DNA of 64,000 bases from Dendrolimus kikuchii (taxonomy: Eukaryota; Arthropoda; Insecta; Lepidoptera; Lasiocampidae), in the NCBI GenBank assembly GCA_019925095.2, contig CM034411.1:15190001-15254000 (forward strand). Reading direction: 5' to 3'. The notes beneath the pieces are model-generated. The model was not told the DNA's origin, made no database searches, and saw nothing but the letters and a program-made list of their open reading frames with translations. Position 1 is the stretch's first letter, and the number at the start of each line of letters is the position of its first letter. This document shows, piece after piece, positions 1-10,264 of this stretch. The translations under genes and the position numbers were made by a program.

Positions 1-129
1 CATTGAATGGCACCAGCTGAGAACCTACAGTTCAGCTGTGCTACACATAGGCTTAAGAAAATGAAGAAACTATCTTGTAAACTAAGATCTGGCTTAAAGG
101 CCTAGCTGCCAAGCCATAAACCTAAATAT

Positions 130-280
130 TATTAGTCAATATTTAACGTCATTAACAATGTCGCATCTCAAATAACGCGTTAAGCTCATCGCCCTCATCG
201 TACGTTAAGGGGGCGGAGGGGGTCCACGAAGTGTGATAAGGGGGTGGGAGGGGTCCTAAATTTCGTAACTTCACATTTCA
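130..280. repeat. DNA-transposon-like GTGTGATAAGGGGG repeat
   Basis: Text CACGAAGTGTGATAAGGGGG and TCCTAAATTTCGTAACTTCA recurs in diverged form at 1285-1390 (GTGTGACAAGGAGGGGTCAA-like). Class unknown. Confidence 0.35.
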
Positions 281-300
281 ATATCTAATATATTTAAATA

Positions 301-860
301 TTTTTTTTGTTTGCTTATAGGCAAACTGGCAGATGGGTCCACTTGATGGCAAGTGACATCTGCAACACTAAGGGAGCCGATGCGTTGCCTACCTCGTTAA
401 GACTTTAAAAATCTGTTTACGCCCTTTTTGAAGAGCCCCATATTGTAGCGCTCTGGGAAAACCGCGGGGGGGAGCTCATTCCACAGCTTGCACACGTACG
501 GCATAAAGGAGCGAGCGCCACGTACAGTGAATAACTTCCAGGTGTTGTGGAAGTGTGGATGAACTCCCAGTCGCCGGCGGGCAGTGCGGTGGTAAAATGG
601 CGACGTAGGTACCAAACCAAACAGTTCCTCAGAACACTCCCCATTTGTACAGACGGTAGAACGCGCTCAGAGCGCCAACGTCTCTTCTGAGACTTAAAGG
701 TTCTATACCGTCTGCAAGTTCGGGATCGTCGACAATCCGGACCGCTCGGCGCTGCAAGGAGTCAAATGAGAGCAGCTGGTACTGAGGTGTCCCCAACCCA
801 GAGATGGGAGCAGTACTCCACATGGGGACGGACTTGGGCCTTATATAATAAAAGCCTATG
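301..860 (-). mobile_element. Jockey-like LINE, ORF2 C-terminus and 3' UTR
   Basis: Minus-strand coding across two frames: SLQRRAVRIVDDPELADG, then FYHRTARRRLGVHPHFHNTW and MPYVCKLWNELPPAVFPERY-N..LFKKGVNRFLKS with stop near 400. The LWN.LP..VFP..YN..LFK..VNR pattern ends many jockey-clade ORF2 proteins. The 3' UTR ends in CATCAAGTGG...TTTGC and an A-run (301-318). Coding is frameshifted near 640. Confidence 0.75.
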
Positions 861-898
861 TCCCGGTGTGAAGTACCGAATTACGGTACCGGTGTTTT

Positions 899-1213
899 AA
901 TTTTTTTTTATTGCAGGAGATCAGCAGACAGGCAGACGGCCCACTTGATGGAAAGCGGTTACCATCGCCTATGGACATTTGCAACAGCAAAGTTGCTACA
1001 AATGCGCTGCTGCTCTCTTAAGGGTAACTGGAACCTGGTCACTAATGCCGGAACACAACTCAAGGTTGTTATGGCGACATACTTTAGACCAGGGGTGGTA
1101 GCCATCCAGTCGGGCAAATGCCCTACCACCTGGCTGTGGGTTGTTAAGTCGCCTCTTACGACAGGCCGCCCGGCCGCAGTAAATTGTATTCTTTCTCCGT
1201 TCCTGCACGGATA
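899..1213 (-). mobile_element. A-tailed SINE-like family A, copy 1, full length
   Basis: ~310-bp unit whose sense strand starts TATCCGTGCAGGAACGGAGA and ends CTGCAATAAAAAAA. It has no coding capacity; both strands happen to be open for ~70-120 codons. The poly(A) tail at the left end places it on the minus strand. The last ~75 nt resemble the 3' UTR end of the jockey-like LINE at 301-396. Confidence 0.85.
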
Positions 1214-1284
1214 GAGAATTAATTATTAAACGAATTTAACAATTTCTTAATGTAAAATTGCAAAATGTGTGATTTTACACTAGA

Positions 1285-1390
1285 GAGGGAGGTGTCTCAC
1301 GAATGTGACCAGCTGTGACAAGGAGGGGTCAAAAAACATGAAGTTCTTGTGACGCAATTTGTGGATGGCCCCATATGAAACGGCGTAATT
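1285..1390. repeat. Second copy of the 130-280 type repeat
   Basis: AGGTGTCTCACGAATGTGAC, AAGGAGGGGTCAAAAAACAT, TGTGGATGGCCCC. Confidence 0.35.
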
Positions 1391-1407
1391 TTTTTTTTTA
1401 TCAGCAG

Positions 1408-1625
1408 ACAAACACACCCATTGTATATCCCCAAATTAAGCAAGTTACGCTTGTGTTATGGGTAATATACAACGGACTACTCTGGGGCCGATCCCAGACA
1501 CCCAGACGTAAATAACGGTGAAAATACGTTTCCGAAATTTACTATACCAGGAATCGAACGCGGAGCCTCTGCGTTGCAGTGAGGTAGGCCGGCAAAGGCT
1601 TAGCCCGCTCAACCACAGAGGCCGT
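1408..1625 (-). mobile_element. tRNA-derived SINE family B, copy 1
   Basis: On the minus strand a Pol III box A-like GTGGTTGAGCGGGCTAAG is followed ~35 nt on by box B-like CGTTCGATTCCTGG. The 3' end reads CTTAATTTGGGGATATACAA. It is not a functional tRNA, as no cloverleaf can be closed. Confidence 0.7.
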
Positions 1626-1790
1626 AAATCTTTAACACTAAAGCAGAGGAAGGCTCAGCATAAGTAAATTGCAACGGCGACATCAAAAACATGCGACTGC
1701 AGCGGCTTCTTTTTATCTATATACGTCTATTCCTAGAAAACAATGTCAATTATCGGAATAAAAGGTATTGTTTTGTTTCTTAATGCATGA

Positions 1791-1899
1791 GTTCAGCAGA
1801 CATGCAAACAGCCCACTTGATGGAAAGAGGTTACCATCGCCTATGGACATTTGCAATACCAAAGGTGCTACAAATGCGCTGCTGCTCTCTTAAGGGGTT
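1791..1899 (-). mobile_element. SINE-like family A, copy 2, fragment
   Basis: Only the 3' third of the family A unit (TCAGCAGAC...CTCTTAAGGGG) is present, minus orientation, without a clear A-tail. Confidence 0.75.
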
Positions 1900-2344
1900 A
1901 ATTAATTTTTTGATATAAGCCAGCTTTGTGTCGACTTTAATCTAAATCCATTCAGTAGTTTTCACCCGATGCGCAAACAAAGAGACAAAAGGCTAAAAAT
2001 TCTAAGTTGTATTTTTAAAACCTGCTCATTCACATTAGCCTCCTGAGGTTTTTTCTTATTTTTTAATTTACTAATTCATTAATAAGTAATTAATTATAAG
2101 TGATGAAAGTATACCTTATTACCTGAATAATAAAATTCATACATATACGGAATTAAGCAAAAATTACTAACATTTTCCTATATAAAAACTTTAAATAATT
2201 AGCTGCAAAAAAGAAAAATAAAATGAATAATGGATTATTAATAATTGAGTTCATCATTTATATCTAATTAGTGTTTTCTACTTAATAAACATCATTAAAT
2301 ATTTTATGTAGTCCAAAATTCTATACTAACAGAAAAACTGTACT
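1900..2344. other. AT-rich, no gene seen
   Basis: Contains ATTCAGTAGTTTTCACCCGA, a weak Helitron-like text, then plain AT-rich DNA. Confidence 0.4.
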
Positions 2345-2572
2345 ATGATGCTGTTGTGTCAGGCACAACGGTTCACAACTAATGCTGAAGCGCACGAGTA
2401 CTCCGCAGTTCCCACAGTAAGAGAGGATATTGCTAACACCTGCCTCAGATATAAGGAATGTGTAACGGTTCACTCAAATGAGCTTGCCCAGAAGCTGCTG
2501 CATAACATCCCACAAAGGCGCCTATTACGAGTGCAGATTCTCAATTTGGATGCAAAATATAGCTCCAATTAA
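2345..2572 (+). pseudogene. Possible LINE RT C-terminal remnant
   Basis: Open 75 codons including KECVTVHSNELAQKLLHNIP-QRRLLR. The HxNxLA...RRL.R spacing is like the end of jockey-type ORF2, but the similarity is weak. It has no clear 3' tail and may be a different, unknown repeat. Confidence 0.3.
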
Positions 2573-2699
2573 ATTAAAGATAGCAAATCGTTGGATGTTG
2601 CCTTCTTATTCATCTTCAAAACAACCAAATCATCTGCTTATGCTACAATTTCCAATCTCAGATAAAAGGACCCAACAAAAAAAATGATTTCATTGTTAC

Positions 2700-2950
2700 T
2701 AATATATTTAGTGACAGATTATAGAATATACTTTGAATACTAGACATGACATTGGGATGAGTTACATCCCAAAAAATATAAATTATTGCTTTAGTTCTAC
2801 AGAAACACAGCTGTGAGAATTAATGTGTATGTAATACAGGCAGGCATTTTTAGTAATTCGGAAGCAGTAAAGGAGTAAAACAGTGAAAACCAGTTTTGAA
2901 AGATAATAAATAGTAAATCTGTATCATTTTTACTAAATAAAAACAAAACT
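2700..2950 (+). repeat. Duplicated unit, copy without insertion
   Basis: TTTAGTGACAGATTATAGAA...AGTAATTCGGAAGCAGTAAA... to AAAACAAAACTG. Repeated at 3276-3372 joined to 4374-4520. Followed directly by RTE copy 1. Confidence 0.75.
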
Positions 2951-3231
2951 GCTGGTGGTTCGGGCATGTGGAAAGAATGCATGATGAAAGAATGACTAAA
3001 CAGATATACAATGCAAAAGTGGATGGATGCAGAAGTCGTATAAATTACACACTTTCCATGATCTACTTGATCGTGTCATTAGCAGAAGGTGATGTCAGGA
3101 GCTTTAAGAAAAGACGAGCTTACATGACAAGAGTATATTACCACGTCAAAGAGGCAAGTGAGGTGTGTAAGAATAAGCCTAAATGGCACTCTGTTGTTCG
3201 TGCCTACCCCGCAAGGGAACTGGCGTGAAGT

Positions 3232-3260
<29 letters not shown>
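2951..3260 (+). mobile_element. RTE-type LINE 3' fragment, copy 1
   Basis: A 5'-truncated copy coding the C-terminal tail of the ERT-type reverse transcriptase (GHVERMHDERMTKQIYNAK region to YPARELA stop), ending in GAAGTTATG and (TATG)n. It is flanked by a 12-bp target duplication (aaaacaaaactg, 2939-2950 and 3261-3272). The coding region has several substitutions and small indels. Confidence 0.88.
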
Positions 3261-3263
<3 letters not shown>

Positions 3264-3275
3264 AACAAAACTGAT

Positions 3276-3372
3276 ACATTTAGTGACATATTATACAATA
3301 TACTTTGAATATTAGACATGACATTGGGATAAGTTTCATCCCAAAAAATATAAATTACTGTTTTAGTTCTAC
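3276..3372 (+). repeat. Duplicated unit, second copy, left part
   Basis: Matches 2703-2800 (AATATACTTTGAATA.TAGAC). It is continued at 4374-4520 after the insertion of 3373-4373. Confidence 0.75.
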
Positions 3373-4373
3373 TAATTCAATCATTATTGGGGGTTCACTT
3401 TGGAAAATCGACTTACCTAGTATATTACCATGTAAAAACTTGTATTATGGCATCCTAAAACTGTTCTCAAAATTCACATATAATTGGATGGTTGCAAGTT
3501 TTAAAGTCAGGGGTCAGTCACAAAAATCTATTTTTTTTTAATTTTTTGCAAATATCTCTTTTTCTATGGGTTTTACACTATTTGTATTTATTATCAATAT
3601 TGTACAGAATTAAATTCTCTACAACTTTTGTATTTAACATTTTTTCATACCTTGATTTGTTTTCGAGATAGAGGGCGGAAAGCGCGCGGTCAATTCAATC
3701 TTTCTTTCTAATAATTCTAAAATTTATCAATTCAATAACACTTATACTCTCTTTTTGTAATTGAAAAATTACTAACTTGAAATTCTGCAGCAGCGGGACG
3801 ATAACAACAATGATGAAGAACAAGGAAAGCGTGGAAGGCCACGACACACCTTCCATGATCAAATTGATTGTGTACTAGCAGAAGGTGATGTCAGGAGCCT
3901 TAAGAACAGACGAGCTTGCATGACAAGAGTTATGAATGTCAAAGAGGCAAGTGAGGTGTGCAAGAATAAGCCTAAATGGCACTCTGTTGTTCATGCCTAC
4001 CCCGCAAAGGAACTGGAGTGAAGTTATGTATGTATGTATGTATGTATGAAGAACAAGAAGAGAGTTGAAATTAGAACTTGTTCTCGAAATTTTTATTAAT
4101 TTTGACATTAATAAATCTATAAAATGACACTTTTAAGTAATAAAAACATTCATTTTCATTTCATTTATTTCTTTTCTTCTTTATTTATATAGAAAGTCAT
4201 TAGTATAAATTAGATTAGATTTAAAATATAATTTAAGTATTTTCCTCAACAATCATATGTGAATTTTGAGAACAGTTTTAGGATGCCAAAATACAAGTTT
4301 TTACGTGGTAATATACTGGGTAAGTCGATTTTCCAAGATATTCACCTAATTCGGCCTAAGATGACTGGACTAC
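3373..4373. mobile_element. Insertion with ~90-bp inverted repeats
   Basis: Inverted arms 3398-3481 and 4255-4343 (TGGAAAATCGACTTACC...TCACATAT) define a foldback DNA element. The flanks (TTTAGTTCTAC / AGAAACACAGCTG) are uninterrupted at 2790-2813, showing the element is an insertion. It contains RTE copy 2. No transposase. Confidence 0.72.
3825..4045 (+). mobile_element. RTE-type LINE 3' fragment, copy 2
   Basis: 5'-truncated copy starting in the GRPRHTFHDQID coding region and ending in (TATG)n. The 12-bp target duplication is atgaagaacaag (3813-3824 and 4046-4057). It sits inside the long inverted-repeat element at 3373-4373. Confidence 0.88.
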
Positions 4374-4520
4374 ACAGAAACACAGCTGTGAAAAATGCAT
4401 TAATGTGTATAACAGGCAGGCATTTTTAGTAATTCGGAAGCAGTAAAGGAGTAAAACAATGAAAACCAAGGTTTTGACAGATAACAGTAAATCGGTATCA
4501 TCATAACTAAATAAAAACAA
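4374..4520 (+). repeat. Duplicated unit, second copy, right part
   Basis: ACAGAAACACAGCTGTGA... and AGGCATTTTTAGTAATTCGG match 2799-2945. Confidence 0.75.
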
Positions 4521-4529
4521 TGTTACCCA

Positions 4530-5478
4530 ACATTTAGTTCATTCTTCAGGAAATAAAGACTTCATAAGATTAAACATAGATAAATAAATCTGTCATAGTT
4601 TTATATTATTCATTTGTTATCTACTAGATTATTTCCTGACATTGTCTTCAATAGAATTATCATTTCAATTCAAACATTCATACTATAAGTATGAAGGTAT
4701 GTATAATAGGACAATGTTTAAATTTTTATGTGTGACTATATGTTTATTTTCTCCTTCTTCACATATTGGGAATGAACTGATTATAGTGAAATTTCTCAAT
4801 GTATGTACTTTTCATATCAGGGTTGAATATCGGACATTGCTTATCCCAGTAATAGACTTCCTGGGAATGGGATGAAATTTGGTATGTGTGCCTTTAATAA
4901 AGGGGATGATTAAAATTAAAATTCACATGAGCAAAGCTTCTACAGAAGCTTTAATCCAAAGGTGATAATAGACAGTTGATTTATGTTTTTCAATTTTAAT
5001 GAATCAACCAAAATTGAATTGTTCAATATCATTGAACTCCATTGTGTCATTTCAGTTCTGTGCTTTTCAACCAAATTGATTCAATTATATTGAATCAATC
5101 CATCTAATATCAGCATAATATATTATTTAATTTAAATTATTTACACAATTACCTATGTTAACATACTCTTTAGGAAACAATATTAAAAAAAATACTAAGC
5201 TATATCTTAAACCAATACAAGCTATTTAATATACTAACAGCAATAGCTCAAGACTATATATGTAGAATACCAAGTTCAGGGAGCTTTCTTGTATAGGTAA
5301 AATAATAGTTCTGGTTCCAATTATTTAGGGTGACATCATAATATCTTCTCTTCTTTATAATTTATGACCTTCAGTAGTTCATACAATCCATCCAAGGCCT
5401 CAATTAATTTATTACAATATTGTTAGAATGGTCGACAACTGGTGTCTTAGTGGTTGTTCTTGTATGAAAAAACAGCAA
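4530..5478. other. AT-rich, no gene seen
   Basis: No coding region, repeat match or splice-bounded exon recognised. The short ORF at 4642-4875 has no recognisable features. Confidence 0.4.
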
Positions 5479-6484
5479 TCATGACCCTAGTGATGACCCA
5501 TGGTCAGCCATCTTAATGATATTATAACAGCAGAATTGGGGTGTAGGCCCAACAGATGTGTATATAATTAGTATCTCACTGCAAGGCTCAGGGTTTACCA
5601 GTTTAGGGGAACAGATATTATAGCCATCCAGTCTTAGACACACATCAATATTTTTTATTTGCAGGTGTCTTCTCACCATATTTTCCTCTACCACCACCAG
5701 CATGAGATAGTAATAGTATCCACATAGCAGATTAGTAGGTAAAGGGTACCTTGCCCAGATTTAAAAGCACATCTTTGAATGAAACATAGATGCTTTAGTG
5801 AATAAGCTACCTCAACTTTGTAAATATTTAGGCTACACCAAAACCTATAGGTTTTAATATTAATTGCAGGAGACTGGCACAATATTTTTTTTACAAAAAT
5901 CAGGTATTTCTTAGATTTCTGTAACCAAAGTATAAGTCACCCAAATGTTTGTTAAGGAGTATACTAATCTGATTTGTAGATCTAATAAATAGGTAGATAA
6001 TTTTTATAACATTTCTAAATTATAGTAATTTAGGTAATACCAGATGTATTACCCAAATTACTATAATTAATTAATAATTTGGTTAATATTTATGGAAATT
6101 GATATTCACAGAAGATATAATCGAATAATATTTTGTTAATAGAACTGAGCACAGTAATATGATTCAAATTTATGAAGGTTACAAGAGTTTGCCCCAATGA
6201 AACATATAAAAAAAATTGCTAGATTTGTTGCAGATAATGTATAAAAATCCTAAAATTCTTATTAAAATAACATTATCACTGATGACGAAATAAATAAACA
6301 CTTTAAAAGTTTTTAAGTAAAAAATCGCAAAAACAATAGTACAAATACACCAAGAATGTTATTCTTCAAGTTCAAATGTAAACAAATTTATCTAAGTAAC
6401 ATAGAAAATATTTACAGACAAATTTTAATAACTAAATTATTAGACATCTACTTTTGCAACGAAGCAGGAAGCAATTAGGACAGT
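5479..6484. other. Unassigned; minus-strand short ORFs
   Basis: Minus strand is open at 5703-5479 and 5882-5688, with LRLDGYNICSPKLVNPEPCS in one. It looks like a decayed repeat, not a spliced exon; no family recognised. Confidence 0.3.
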
Positions 6485-6550
6485 TTGCATTGCAAAAAGT
6501 TCGAATTATTTCTAGAAAGTAGAAAGTTTAACAAAACAAAAATTATTTAC

Positions 6551-6613
6551 CAATGTATTCTGGTAGCCGAAGCCGGATTCATCATCCGATGTTTCTTCCT
6601 TGTTCACCTTCAT
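6551..6613 (-). CDS. Possible first coding exon of an unidentified minus-strand gene
   Basis: The minus strand has ATG at 6613 with A at -3, followed by 21 codons reading MKVNKEETSDDESGFGYQNT-L and ending directly at a consensus donor (GTAAAT, 6550-6545). An exact TATAAAAG lies 80 nt upstream. The acidic, hydrophilic peptide does not resemble any transposon protein I know, and the surrounding ~600 bp lack the recognised repeats. I could not find a convincing second exon downstream. It may be the 5' end of a host gene or a chance match. Confidence 0.3.
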
Positions 6614-6693
6614 TGTTCACTTAGTTCAAATCACCTCAAAACTTGCAATTTATCAAAACAAAAGTTTGCAAAGTATGGCGCGATGCTAGTTTA

Positions 6694-6701
6694 CTTTTAT
6701 A
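6694..6701 (-). promoter_or_regulatory. Candidate TATA box
   Basis: TATAAAAG on the minus strand, about 80 nt upstream of the candidate ATG at 6613. A start site ~30 nt downstream would leave a 5' UTR of about 50 nt. Its support is only motif and position. Confidence 0.25.
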
Positions 6702-7440
6702 ACCGGTATAAATTATACACTACAGTCGGCACACCGTCCGGGCACGCTCAGACATCTCCCTCCTCAAAGATCACTCTACGTATGTAATAATATAATTTCT
6801 AATTGAATAAATGCGATTGCATGCAAATTGCTCGGTGATCCGCGCAGCGGAAACAATATATACAAAACACAATACACGTTCAAACTGAACGTCACAAAAC
6901 GGTCGACTGACGTTTGTCAAAAAAAGTTGACAAGTGATAGTCGTGCATTCGAAAGATTGAAACCATGACCGTGAACTTGAACTCGCTTTATCTATTTATT
7001 TTAAACCGTAATAAATTGGTACAAATGGCTAATATTTATCTTTAGACTGCGAGCTAAATAAAAAGTTAATTCAAATAAAAGATTAATCCAATGTCTTGAA
7101 TTCTTAATAAACAATTTACACACGCATTCGTCACGATATTCTGAACGCAACTAAAGTTTGACTGGCACTTTATAGATATATCAACGTTCCGTTCCGCTTA
7201 CGATTTCATGTGTATCCATATACAAAATATACTTCTGGTATATTTTTGATAATGCCCTTATCGTATTGGATTATAAAATTTGAGAAAGCTAAATTATCAT
7301 TCTAATCTAATCACTAATCATATGTAAATTTCCATAGTTAGCCGCTTTGACCACTTTCAAAATTATGTTTTGAATTTTGTTGTTACTCCCAGTCTCAGAG
7401 AAATTATAGTTAAATTTAAATATTTTTATTATAAAAATGA
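6702..7440. other. Unassigned, mixed composition
   Basis: Upstream of the candidate TATA box; moderately GC-rich at 6720-6980 with several CpG, then AT-rich. No repeat recognised. Confidence 0.35.
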
Positions 7441-7448
7441 ATATTAAT

Positions 7449-7715
7449 AATAACAGTCCATAAAGGTCCACTCACCGGACAGTATCCGCCATGCTTGTCC
7501 AAGGCGGCTAGGCAGGTTTGATACATCAGTTATCTGGATGTGCAGGTTGCATTACGATGTTTTTTTTTACTTCACCGTTGTTAGAACATGATAATTGTAA
7601 CAATATGCACATTAGTTCAGAAAACTGCCTAAGTGGTGCATGCATTCCGGCCAGAAGTGCACCCGCGCCCTTTGAGCTTGGGACGCGTGTGATAGCCATT
7701 ACGTTACCACGACTT
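7449..7715 (-). mobile_element. tRNA-derived SINE family C, copy 1
   Basis: Minus-strand ~265-bp unit. The head reads TAATGGCTATCACACGCGTC, the B-box region is degenerate, and the conserved body includes CTGCACATCCAGATAACTGA. The 3' end runs into GGACCTTTATGGACTGTTAT. Confidence 0.7.
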
Positions 7716-7980
7716 TTTACCATTGTAATTGCGATTACTTACAATTACAGTATTATATAGTTGCAATGCTAATATATAATCAATTGTCTATATTTAGAAT
7801 CATCGATATACATTTTCGGTCGAAAGATACCAATAACCATTTTAGAACAAAGCGTATTCAAAACATACTTGAATTTAAATTAGTCACACATTTAAATATT
7901 GTAAACGTTTCATTTCATTTAACTAATTGGTTACCTAACGTGATGCATTTTGTTCAATCTATACCGATAAATAAAATTGA

Positions 7981-8316
7981 AATACATACATACATAACTT
8001 CACGCCAGTTCCCTTGCGGGGTAGGCACGAACAACAGAGCGCCATTCAGGCTTATTCTTACACACCTCACTTGCTTCTTTGACATTCATAACTCTTGTCA
8101 TGCACGCTCGTCTGTTCTTAAGGCTCCTGACATCACCTTCTGCTAGTACACGATCAATTTGATCATGGAAGGTGTATCGTGGTGTTCCACGACTTCTGCA
8201 TCCATCCACTTTTGCATTGTATATCTGTTTAGTCATTCTTTCCACATGCCCGAACCACCGGAGCATTCCTTTCCTTACCTTCACCCCGACACTCTCTTTC
8301 AGACCAACTCTCTTAA
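7981..8316 (-). mobile_element. RTE-type LINE 3' fragment, copy 3 (likely transduction source)
   Basis: Minus-strand copy coding GVKVRKGMLRWFGHVERMTK to YPARELA and ending with (TATG)n at 7984-7995. It lacks the four-codon HDER segment present in most copies, as does the copy at 48.9-49.4 kb. A short duplication (aaaattg) flanks it. Its 3' flank down to 7676 is repeated in inverted orientation beside the copy at 23.1 kb. Confidence 0.85.
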
Positions 8317-8400
8317 AATTGCAATGTCGATTTGTAATGTCAAAATAACAGCTTTTTACTAAATGCAACTATATATGGCACATATATCAAAATATCATTT

Positions 8401-8576
8401 TTAATTTTTTTATCTGTCTGAATGTGTGGATGTTCCTGCTAATCTCTGAAATGGCTGGACCGATTTCGACGGGACTTTACAGGCAGATAGCTGATGTTAT
8501 AAGAGTAACCTAGGCTATTTTTTTTAGAGTTTCGCGAAAAAAAATCCACGTGGACGAAGTTGCAGGCACAGGTAAT
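8401..8576 (+). mobile_element. Helitron-like fragment
   Basis: Contains the family text (TGGACCGATTTCGACGG) and a decayed version of the terminal hairpin (CGTGGACGAAGTTGCAGG). The CTAG terminus is lost. Confidence 0.5.
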
Positions 8577-8744
8577 ATTACATATTTTCATACAGAGGTC
8601 GTGCACAGGGCCGTATTTACCCGAGGGTGCAGAGGAGTGTGGCACCCGGGCGCAGGGACGTAAGGGGCGCAAGTGGACTGACTTCAATAAAAAATCGTCA
8701 TAGACTTTCAAGATTAGAACGACAACCCACACGAAGATGTTTGT

Positions 8745-9165
8745 ATATGTCATAGTCAAACATCGAACCTCTGGCGCTGCTAGGTTTGACTAGTCAAACC
8801 TTAGGTCTGACATAAAGACTCACAAAGTCTTAGTTAAAGTTTAAACAAATGACGTTTTCTGCCTTTGACTGACGAATTTTTGCCTAACCTAGGAGAGACT
8901 AATTTATACACACATTAAACATGTAACAAGTGTAGTACGAATCGACGTTTGACAAAACCCGAAACAGACTATTTTACGTTCCACGTTTGACTAAAAATTT
9001 AGGAACTTTTAGGTTTGACTAAAATACTTTAGTCAAAGGCCGCAATTGGTATTTATTTCGGGTTTTGTCGAAAGGTCTTGGTAAAACCTAGGATAAACCA
9101 ATCATTCCGGGAAGAGACTGCACATCGACCTTTGACTATACCATACCTACATATTAAATACATAC
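8745..9165. repeat. GTTTGACTA-rich repeat
   Basis: Many scattered copies of (A)GGTTTGACTA / TAGTCAAACC in both orientations, including a perfect 20-bp palindrome at 8782-8801. Resembles subterminal repeats of a DNA transposon; class unknown. Confidence 0.45.
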
Positions 9166-9290
9166 AAACGTACATACATATTATCACGCCTGTTTCCCAT
9201 GGGGATAGGTAGAGACTATAGATCTCCATTTGCGAAGATCCTGACAAACAACTCCATCTACTTGTATTAACTTCTTTATACATGCACGTT
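9165..9290 (-). mobile_element. Second RTE-like LINE family, 3' end
   Basis: Minus-strand fragment with ...CAGGATCTTCGCAAATGGAG, a TCTCTACCTATCCCCATGGG-type segment and TATGTATG at its 3' end. This is the 3' terminus common to a second lepidopteran RTE family, related to 35138-35470. Confidence 0.6.
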
Positions 9291-9325
9291 TATTTGAGAT
9301 GCTATTTTCAACCAATTTCAAAAAA

Positions 9326-10260
9326 AGGAGGAGGTTCTCAATTCGTCGGGATCTTTTTTTTGCTTTATTTATGTATGTTCACCGATTACTCCGAGATTTA
9401 TGATCCAATTTACGTGATTCTTTTTTTGTTCGACGCGGAATAGCTTCCATTTGGTCCCCTAATAATTTACCATAGTTTGGCCCAGTAGTTTTCATTTTAT
9501 GAACATTTTTTATGAAAATGTTTCCATTCCGTTCCATATTTATACCGATTACTCTGAGAGTTATGATCCGATTTACGTGATTCTTGTTTAGTTTGATGCG
9601 GAATAGTTGCCATTTGGTCCCCTAAAAATTTAACATAGTTTAGCCCAGTAGTTTTCATTTTATGAACACTTTTTATGAAAAACTTTCCATTCCGTTCCTT
9701 ATGTACACCGATTACTCTGAGAGTTATGATCCGATTTACGTGATTCTTTTTTTGTTCGACGCGAAATAGCTTCTATTTGGTCCCCTAAAAATTTGCCATA
9801 GTTTGGTCTAGTAGTTTTCATTTTATGAACATTTTTTAAGAAAAATTTTCCATTCCGTTCCATATGTACACCGATTACTCTGAGAGTTATGATCCGATTT
9901 ACGTGATTCTTTTTTTTTCGACGCGGAATAGCTTCCATTTGGTCCCCTAAAAATTTGCCATAGTTTGGTCTAGTAGTTTTCATTTTATGAACACTTTTTA
10001 TGAAAAACTTTCCATTCCGTTCCATATGTACACCGATTACTCTGAGAGTTATAATCCGATTTACGTGATTCTTGTTTATTTTGATGCGGAATAGTTGCCA
10101 TTTGGTCCCCTAAAAATTTAACACAGTTTGGCCCAGTAGTTTCCATTTTACGAACATTTTTTTGTCGCGTTTCTTGGGACCTATATTTTTTAAGGAGCGC
10201 GGCACCTTTCGTAGGTCTACCCATACATAGCTAAACACTAAAAAGTGACAAATAAAATAA
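9326..10260 (-). mobile_element. Element with TTTAAAGTCGG end and internal tandem array
   Basis: Minus-strand match to 50280-50570: GGGTAGACCTACGAAAGGTG at the right, AATTCGTCGGGAT at the left. The single central unit of 50.3 kb is expanded five times here. The minus frames are partly open (MGRPTKGAALLKKYRSQ-..), but likely not coding. Confidence 0.6.
9381..10190. repeat. Five tandem 162-163-bp units
   Basis: Units begin with ACCGATTACTC at 9381, 9544, 9707, 9870 and 10032. Each has TCGACGCGGAATAGCTTCCA, TTTGGTCCCCTAA and AGTAGTTTTCATTTTATGAA. Adjacent units differ by a few substitutions. Confidence 0.9.
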
Positions 10261-10264
10261 AAAA

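Noticed and set aside
9381..10190. CRISPR-like array
   Set aside because: Units are 163 bp and similar throughout, with no short repeat/variable spacer pattern, and the genome is eukaryotic. The same holds for 22626-22870.
9699..10224. Repetitive basic proteins on the minus strand
   Set aside because: 163-bp units change frame between copies; the open frames reflect AT-rich repeats.
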